Below are positions 6,829 to 10,041 of a stretch of 10,041 nucleotides of DNA, piece after piece; the first letter of the stretch is position 1; the number at the start of each line of letters is the position of its first letter. This DNA is from PALSA-1006 sp037140475 (GTDB lineage: Bacteria > Pseudomonadota > Gammaproteobacteria > Burkholderiales > Gallionellaceae): positions 1 through 10,041 of the forward strand of contig JBAXEJ010000072.1 in NCBI GenBank assembly GCA_037140475.1, written 5' to 3'. The position numbers and the translations under genes were made by a program. Below the pieces are notes generated by a model. It searched no databases. It saw only the letters and a list, made by a program, of their open reading frames with translations, and was not told the DNA's origin.

Positions 6829-7567
6829 GTTTTGGCTGCGATTTGCGGCACTATTTCTGAGCAGCATCACGCTTGCTCACGCTGCCGATGCAAACTTGGC
6901 CGCGTTCACGAGCACCCCTACTGCGGGCGGCGGGCAGTCATACTCCCTCAGCCTGCAAACCCTGCTACTACTAACCTCGCTCTCGTTCTTGCCGGCTGTA
7001 TTGTTGCTGATGACCGGCTTCACCCGCATCATCATCGTGCTCTCTTTGCTTCGCTCAGCGATTGGCACGCCGTCTTCACCTCCCAACCAAGTACTGATCG
7101 GGCTTGCACTTTTCCTCACCTTTTTCGTGATGTCGCCGGTGTTAGACAAAATTTATACCGACGCTTATGTACCCTACAACGAGAATAAGATTTCCTTACA
7201 AGACGCTTTCGATAAAGGTAGCGCACCGCTTAAAGCCTTTATGTTGAAGCAAACTCGCGAAACCGACTTAGCCCTCTTTGTGCGAATTTCAAATAGCGAG
7301 CCACTACAAACAGCCGCCGATGTGCCGATGAAAATTTTGGTTCCCGCTTACGTCACCAGCGAACTCAAAACCGCCTTTCAAATTGGCTTTGTCGTCTTCA
7401 TTCCGTTTCTAATTATCGACATGGTGGTTGCCAGCGTGCTGATGTCGATGGGTATGATGATGGTGTCACCGTCGGTCATTTCGCTCCCTTTCAAAATTAT
7501 GTTGTTCGTACTAGCAGACGGCTGGAATCTACTGATCGGCTCACTCGTGCAGAGCTTCTATACTTAA
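6818..7567 (+). CDS. fliP: FliP, flagellar export gate protein
   Basis: FliP forms the core ring of the inner-membrane export gate with FliQ and FliR. The 249-residue product begins with a cleavable signal peptide (about 1-22, ending AHA before AD), as FliP uniquely does among gate subunits. Signature regions follow: SFLPAVLLLMTGFTRIIIVL (56-75) and the FQIGFVVFIPFLIIDMVVAS block (187-206), then VLMSMGMMMVSP and a final helix pair. Length is normal and no motif is missing. TGGAGAAG at 6806-6813 lies upstream of the ATG within the end of fliO. Confidence 0.99.
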   Translation: MQLKFWLRFAALFLSSITLAHAADANLAAFTSTPTAGGGQSYSLSLQTLLLLTSLSFLPAVLLLMTGFTRIIIVLSLLRSAIGTPSSPPNQVLIGLALFLTFFVMSPVLDKIYTDAYVPYNENKISLQDAFDKGSAPLKAFMLKQTRETDLALFVRISNSEPLQTAADVPMKILVPAYVTSELKTAFQIGFVVFIPFLIIDMVVASVLMSMGMMMVSPSVISLPFKIMLFVLADGWNLLIGSLVQSFYT

Positions 7568-7579
7568 AGCGATAAAGCG

Positions 7580-7849
7580 ATGACTCCCGAAACCGTCATG
7601 ACCATTGGCCGCCAGGCACTAGAGCTCACGCTGCTAGTCTCTGCGCCATTACTCCTCACCGCACTGGTGATTGGCTTGTTCGTCAGTATTTTTCAAGCAG
7701 CCACTCAGATCAACGAAATGACGCTGTCATTCATTCCAAAATTACTCGGCATGTTTGTGGTGTTGATTATTGCTGGCCCATGGATGATGGAAATGCTGCT
7801 CGATTACATGATCCGTTTATTCAATAGCATTCCGTGGATGGTAGGCTAA
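7580..7849 (+). CDS. fliQ: FliQ, flagellar export gate protein
   Basis: FliQ is a small two-helix membrane protein that packs around the FliP/FliR core of the gate. The 89-residue product has two hydrophobic hairpin segments (about 13-38 and 50-76) and the family motifs FVSIFQAATQINEMTLSFIPK (35-55) and PWMMEMLLDY. Length is standard. It starts 12 nt after fliP with only a weak ribosome binding site. It is followed by 150 bp without a recognised gene before fliR, unusual for fliQ-fliR. Confidence 0.98.
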   Translation: MTPETVMTIGRQALELTLLVSAPLLLTALVIGLFVSIFQAATQINEMTLSFIPKLLGMFVVLIIAGPWMMEMLLDYMIRLFNSIPWMVG

Positions 7850-7873
7850 CGTCATCTCTCAGCGACGTGCGCC

Positions 7874-7998
7874 ATAAAAATTCAAAGTTATAAACAAGAC
7901 AAGGCGCCAATAAAAAATTAGGACGCGGCATATAACAAATATGTAAGGAGTAATTTTTTATGAGCAACGCCGTATTGTGAAAAAATTTGGATTTTTAA
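7874..7998 (+). repeat. Structured module B between fliQ and fliR
   Basis: Imperfect inverted arms of 27 nt (7874-7900 and 7972-7998) match at 20 of 27 positions and enclose a 71-nt core, almost the size of the core of module A (72 nt). In order the core region holds CAAGGCGC (7900-7907), GACGC (7922-7926), a stem CATAT/ATATG (7929-7933/7939-7943) with 5-nt loop AACAA, AAGGAG (7945-7950) and GCAACGCCG (7964-7972). These are the landmarks of module A, with a different but still paired stem. It fills most of the fliQ-fliR gap. Confidence 0.6.
7960..7980 (+). other. Six-codon open frame in the fliR leader
   Basis: ATG at 7960 is preceded by a strong AAGGAG (7945-7950, 9 nt spacing) and encodes MSNAVL before TGA at 7978-7980. 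It ends 19 nt before fliR. It may be a leader peptide coupling ribosomes to fliR, or merely a by-product of module B. Confidence 0.25.
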
Positions 7999-7999
7999 A

Positions 8000-8788
8000 A
8001 TGATTAGTGTCACCAGCGCCCAACTCACAGCTTGGATCGCCCTCTTCGTTTACCCGTTGGCGCGCATCTTGGCACTCATCGCGAGCGCACCCGTACTTGG
8101 CAATAAACAAATTCCCATCCGCATCAAAATCAGCTTAGCGATGTTGATCACCTTCATCATCGTGCCCAACATCACTGTACCGACCAACATCGACCCAACC
8201 TCTGGCGCAGGCATTTTGATGTTGATCCAGCAAATCCTCGCGGGTCTGGCGATGGGGTTTGTCATGCGTTTGATTTTTACTGCAGTAGAAATGGCGGGCG
8301 ATTTGGCCGGTATGCAGATGGGCTTGGGTTTTGCTAGTTTTTACGATCCAATAAACGCGGCTTATACCCCTGTGCTGGCGCAATTTTTGGGTGTCATCGC
8401 CACGCTGGCTTTTCTAAGCATGGATGGTCACCTCTACATGCTTGCTGCGCTGGCCGATAGCTTTCAAGTATTCCCAGTGAGCGCAACACTACCTAGTGCC
8501 ATTGCTTTTCACACCTTGGCTGAATGGGGCACAGTCATCTTCACCCACGCATTACAACTCGCCATGCCGCTAATCGGTGCCTTGATGATTAGCAACTTAG
8601 CGCTTGGCATCCTCACTCGTAGCGCACCGCAGTTAAACATCTTCGCGGTAGGTTTTCCGATCACCATCTCTGTCGGTTTTATTGCTCTAGCTTTAACTTT
8701 ACCCTACCTCGCTCCGATACTGGATCACGCGGTCGGCTTAGGGTTGGATACGATGCAGAAAATTGCTGGGCAAATGGTAGCGAAGTAG
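8000..8788 (+). CDS. fliR: FliR, flagellar export gate protein
   Basis: FliR is the single-copy polytopic subunit that completes the helical FliP/FliQ/FliR export gate and contacts FlhB. The 262-residue product has about six hydrophobic segments, the N-terminal PLARILALIASAPVLGNKQI motif typical of FliR, LAGLAMGFVMRLIFTAVEMA and MQMGLGFASFYDP in the centre, and LGILTRSAPQLNIFAVGFPI (203-222), another FliR hallmark. Length matches the family. The start is fixed by an in-frame stop at 7961-7963 and by homology to the usual FliR N-terminus, but only a poor ribosome binding site precedes it; its leader is occupied by module B. It is the last flagellar gene in the window. Confidence 0.98.
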   Translation: MISVTSAQLTAWIALFVYPLARILALIASAPVLGNKQIPIRIKISLAMLITFIIVPNITVPTNIDPTSGAGILMLIQQILAGLAMGFVMRLIFTAVEMAGDLAGMQMGLGFASFYDPINAAYTPVLAQFLGVIATLAFLSMDGHLYMLAALADSFQVFPVSATLPSAIAFHTLAEWGTVIFTHALQLAMPLIGALMISNLALGILTRSAPQLNIFAVGFPITISVGFIALALTLPYLAPILDHAVGLGLDTMQKIAGQMVAK

Positions 8789-8799
8789 CTTACATTCGA

Positions 8800-8834
8800 T
8801 GCTTTCAAAGCAATATTGCAGCCCCAACAATATT
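8800..8834 (+). promoter_or_regulatory. Cluster of dyads, candidate operator of the DUF4258/zinc-finger cassette
   Basis: TGCTTTCAAAGCA (8800-8812) is an odd-length perfect palindrome. GCAATATTGC (8810-8819) is an overlapping perfect palindrome. CAATATT recurs at 8811-8817 and 8828-8834, 17 bp apart. They overlap the putative -35 box and spacer, where a repressor would bind. No terminator-like T-run follows, so fliR transcription is not clearly ended here. Confidence 0.4.
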
Positions 8835-8845
8835 AGGCTTACACT
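8816..8845 (+). promoter_or_regulatory. Candidate sigma-70 promoter for the cassette
   Basis: TTGCAG (8816-8821) and TACACT (8840-8845) are separated by 18 nt. Transcription would be expected to start about 7 nt after the -10 box, at about 8852, only a base or two before the ATG at 8854, giving a leaderless or nearly leaderless mRNA. This agrees with the absence of a Shine-Dalgarno sequence before that ATG. Confidence 0.4.
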
Positions 8846-8853
8846 GCTCCACC

Positions 8854-9132
8854 ATGAAAGTTATCTACAGACAACATGCCGTAAGAAGAATGCACGAACG
8901 TTGCATTTTCGAGGCAGAGGTGGCGAATGCAATCACCAATGGAAGCGTCATCGAAAACTACCCGAACGACACGCCCTTTCCCAGCGCCTTGTTGTTGGGG
9001 TATACGGGAACTAAAGCGATACATGTCGTCTATGCCGACGATAAAGATGAAAATTTAAGAATCATCATTACCGTCTATGAACCAGATACCACCATCTGGT
9101 GCGATGATCTAAAAACAAGGAGATCAAAATGA
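8854..9132 (+). CDS. DUF4258 protein, putative toxin of a toxin-antitoxin-like pair
   Basis: This 92-residue protein matches the pattern I know for DUF4258: an early HAVRRMHERCI helix (8-18), a helix leading to an NGSVIENYPND turn (29-39), a strand ALLLGY, then AIHVVYADD (55-63) and a final strand IIITVYEPD (70-78). The family is uncharacterised as far as I know, but is often paired with small zinc-finger or HTH proteins and has the size and alpha/beta look of RelE-like toxins; toxicity here is inference. Conserved polar residues to note are His8, Arg11, His57 and Tyr75. It starts without a ribosome binding site, behind its own promoter-like sequence, 65 nt after fliR. It overlaps the next gene by 4 bp (ATGA), toxin first as in mqsRA. 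Confidence 0.75.
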   Translation: MKVIYRQHAVRRMHERCIFEAEVANAITNGSVIENYPNDTPFPSALLLGYTGTKAIHVVYADDKDENLRIIITVYEPDTTIWCDDLKTRRSK

Positions 9133-9356
9133 AATGCCCAATTTGCAAACATGGCGACACTAAAGCAGGCATTGCCAGCATTACACTTGAGCGCGATGGC
9201 AGCACGATGGTCTTCAAACGTGTTCCGGCCGAGATTTGTGAAAACTGTGGCGAGGTTTACCACGACGCAACAGTAACTCGCTCTCTGTTGATGCAAGCAG
9301 ATCAGGCTGCCAAAGGCGGCGTGGAAATTGATGTTAGGCGATATGCCGCAGCTTAG
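9129..9356 (+). CDS. YgiT-type zinc-finger protein, putative antitoxin
   Basis: The 75-residue protein has CPIC (Cys3, Cys6) and CENC (Cys37, Cys40), the two CxxC knuckles of the YgiT/MqsA N-terminal zinc domain, with strands between them (ASITLERDGSTMVFKRVPAE) and the family ending GEVYHDATVTRSLLMQADQA. MqsA has a further C-terminal HTH for DNA binding, about 131 residues in all; that domain is absent here. The protein could therefore neutralise the partner but would need its short basic tail, or another factor, to repress transcription. AAGGAG at 9117-9122 is a strong ribosome binding site, in contrast to the upstream gene, which favours more antitoxin than toxin. Its stop overlaps the convergent regulator gene. 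Confidence 0.8.
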   Translation: MKCPICKHGDTKAGIASITLERDGSTMVFKRVPAEICENCGEVYHDATVTRSLLMQADQAAKGGVEIDVRRYAAA

Positions 9357-9967
9357 CGCAGCCTTCTCCCCAAATTCAGTAGCGTCATCGCTAGCTCTTC
9401 AATATTTACCGGCTTAGAAAAATAAGCGTCTGCGCCAATTTGCAATCCTTTGAGGCGATCATCCAAGCTACCTCTTGCTGTCACCAAAATCACCCCGCAG
9501 TGGCTACTCGCCTGTAGCCGCTCTGCGATGGCAAGGCCGTTTTCCTCTTTGCTACCCAGTTCAATATCCAAAATCACAATATTCGCCCTGCGCTCTAACC
9601 ATGCCGCGGCAAACTCAGCGCCATTCGCCGCACCTGCCACCGAAAAGTCGCGCGCCTGCAAACTCTCCACCAGATATTCGCGATACCAAAGATCATCTTC
9701 CACCACAATGATATGGAGCGGAGCGTCGCTCGCGGGGGCGGGGTGCAAAGCGTGAATAGTTTGTAACTGGCTAACCAGATCGGCGAAAGAAGACGCCTCC
9801 ATACGCCGCATCACCTCTGCGCGATGGGCTTTTACCGTGTGCACCGTCATACCGAGTTGTTCGGCAATTTTGGTGTTGGTTAAACCATTCGCCAAGAGCA
9901 AAGCAATCTCATTTTGGCGCGGCGAAAGTGAAGCAAAACGTTGATGAACCAACTCGGAAGAAATCAC
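9353..9967 (-). CDS. LuxR-type HTH plus receiver domain protein, possibly 5'-truncated
   Basis: The 204-residue product has a LuxR/GerE helix-turn-helix at residues 12-67 (LSPRQNEIALLLANGLTNTK, then IAEQLGMTVHTVKAHRAEVM) and a receiver domain at about 84-204 with the acidic triad E90-D91-D92, phospho-acceptor D134, T163 and the K185-P186 pair, all in place. NarL/FixJ regulators have the opposite order. The loop after D134 (IELGSKEENGL) lacks the usual LPG and appears two residues longer. The start is a GTG at 9967 with no clear ribosome binding site. The frame stays open upstream to a TAA at 10001-10003 inside a probable insertion-sequence end, so an original N-terminal domain may be lost. 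The partner histidine kinase is not in view and targets are unknown. Confidence 0.8.
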   Translation of the reverse strand: MISSELVHQRFASLSPRQNEIALLLANGLTNTKIAEQLGMTVHTVKAHRAEVMRRMEASSFADLVSQLQTIHALHPAPASDAPLHIIVVEDDLWYREYLVESLQARDFSVAGAANGAEFAAAWLERRANIVILDIELGSKEENGLAIAERLQASSHCGVILVTARGSLDDRLKGLQIGADAYFSKPVNIEELAMTLLNLGRRLR

Positions 9968-9989
9968 GAAATTCTGATAAAAAATATCA

Positions 9990-10041
9990 CTAGTGTCCGG
10001 TTAAAAACGATCCCATGACTCTGGAACCCATATCTGATGCC
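9990..10041 (-). mobile_element. Possible end of an insertion sequence (partial, runs off the window)
   Basis: Reading on the - strand, TTTTTAACCGGACACTAG (10007-9990) resembles termini of IS4-like elements that I know only from memory. A - strand frame from the window edge encodes MGSRVMGSFLTGH and stops at the TAG at 9992-9990, as transposases that end inside a terminal repeat do. No second end, target duplication or transposase core can be seen, so this is tentative. Confidence 0.3.

Noticed and set aside
10023..10041. GGAACCCATATCTGATGCC as a further copy of the MITE terminal repeat
   Set aside because: Only scattered matches to GGAACCTCTGATTAAGTCC with a gap; likely chance, and the window ends here.
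1..10041. CRISPR array, tRNA or rRNA genes
   Set aside because: No regularly spaced direct repeats of CRISPR type and no recognisable tRNA or rRNA sequence were seen on either strand.

Overview
The window lies in the distal part of a flagellar export and motor gene cluster of a Gram-negative bacterium. It holds fliH (5' end missing), fliI, fliJ, fliK, fliL, fliM, fliN, fliO, fliP, fliQ and fliR in the canonical order, all on the + strand. Protein style (FliK ending in VDTFA, FliL ending in VLFTSFIIQ, a FliN N-terminus with a DDWGAAMAEQ motif), balanced base composition and gene order suggest a betaproteobacterium, perhaps of the Nitrosomonadales. That taxonomic placement is inference from family resemblance.

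Region 1 (1-4864): the export ATPase group (FliH regulator, FliI ATPase, FliJ stalk), the hook-length ruler FliK and the stator-associated FliL. Genes are tightly packed, often overlapping and preceded by AGGAG-type ribosome binding sites. The one break is a 273-bp non-coding element with 19-bp perfect terminal inverted repeats (587-859). It is wedged exactly between fliH and fliI and looks like a MITE with IS5-group-like ends. Its left end supplies the fliH stop codon and its right end supplies the ribosome binding site of fliI.

Region 2 (4872-8788): the C-ring proteins FliM and FliN, then the export-gate proteins FliO, FliP, FliQ and FliR. fliN and fliO are separated by a strong dyad. fliQ and fliR are separated by 150 bp filled by another structured, inverted-repeat-bounded sequence. 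This sequence and two segments of the MITE share one ordered architecture: GACGM, short gap, a stem with a 5-nt loop, then AAGGAG. Stem sequences differ between copies but pairing is preserved.

Region 3 (8789-9356): a two-gene cassette on the + strand, a DUF4258 protein followed by a YgiT-type zinc-finger protein with a 4-bp ATGA overlap. It is a probable toxin-antitoxin-like pair with its own promoter-like sequence, positioned so that the first mRNA would be nearly leaderless.

Region 4 (9353-10041): on the - strand and overlapping the cassette by 4 bp, a response-regulator-type protein with LuxR-type HTH first and receiver domain second, the reverse of the usual NarL/FixJ order. Its 5' side abuts what looks like the end of an insertion sequence, so it may be the remnant of a longer protein.

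The flagellar genes act together. FliH, FliI and FliJ drive substrates to the gate formed by FliP, FliQ and FliR (assembled with FliO). FliK times the switch in export specificity, FliM and FliN form the CheY-responsive switch and cargo dock, and FliL supports the stators. The window thus combines conserved flagellar genes with small mobile or structured elements and an accessory island beginning just after fliR.
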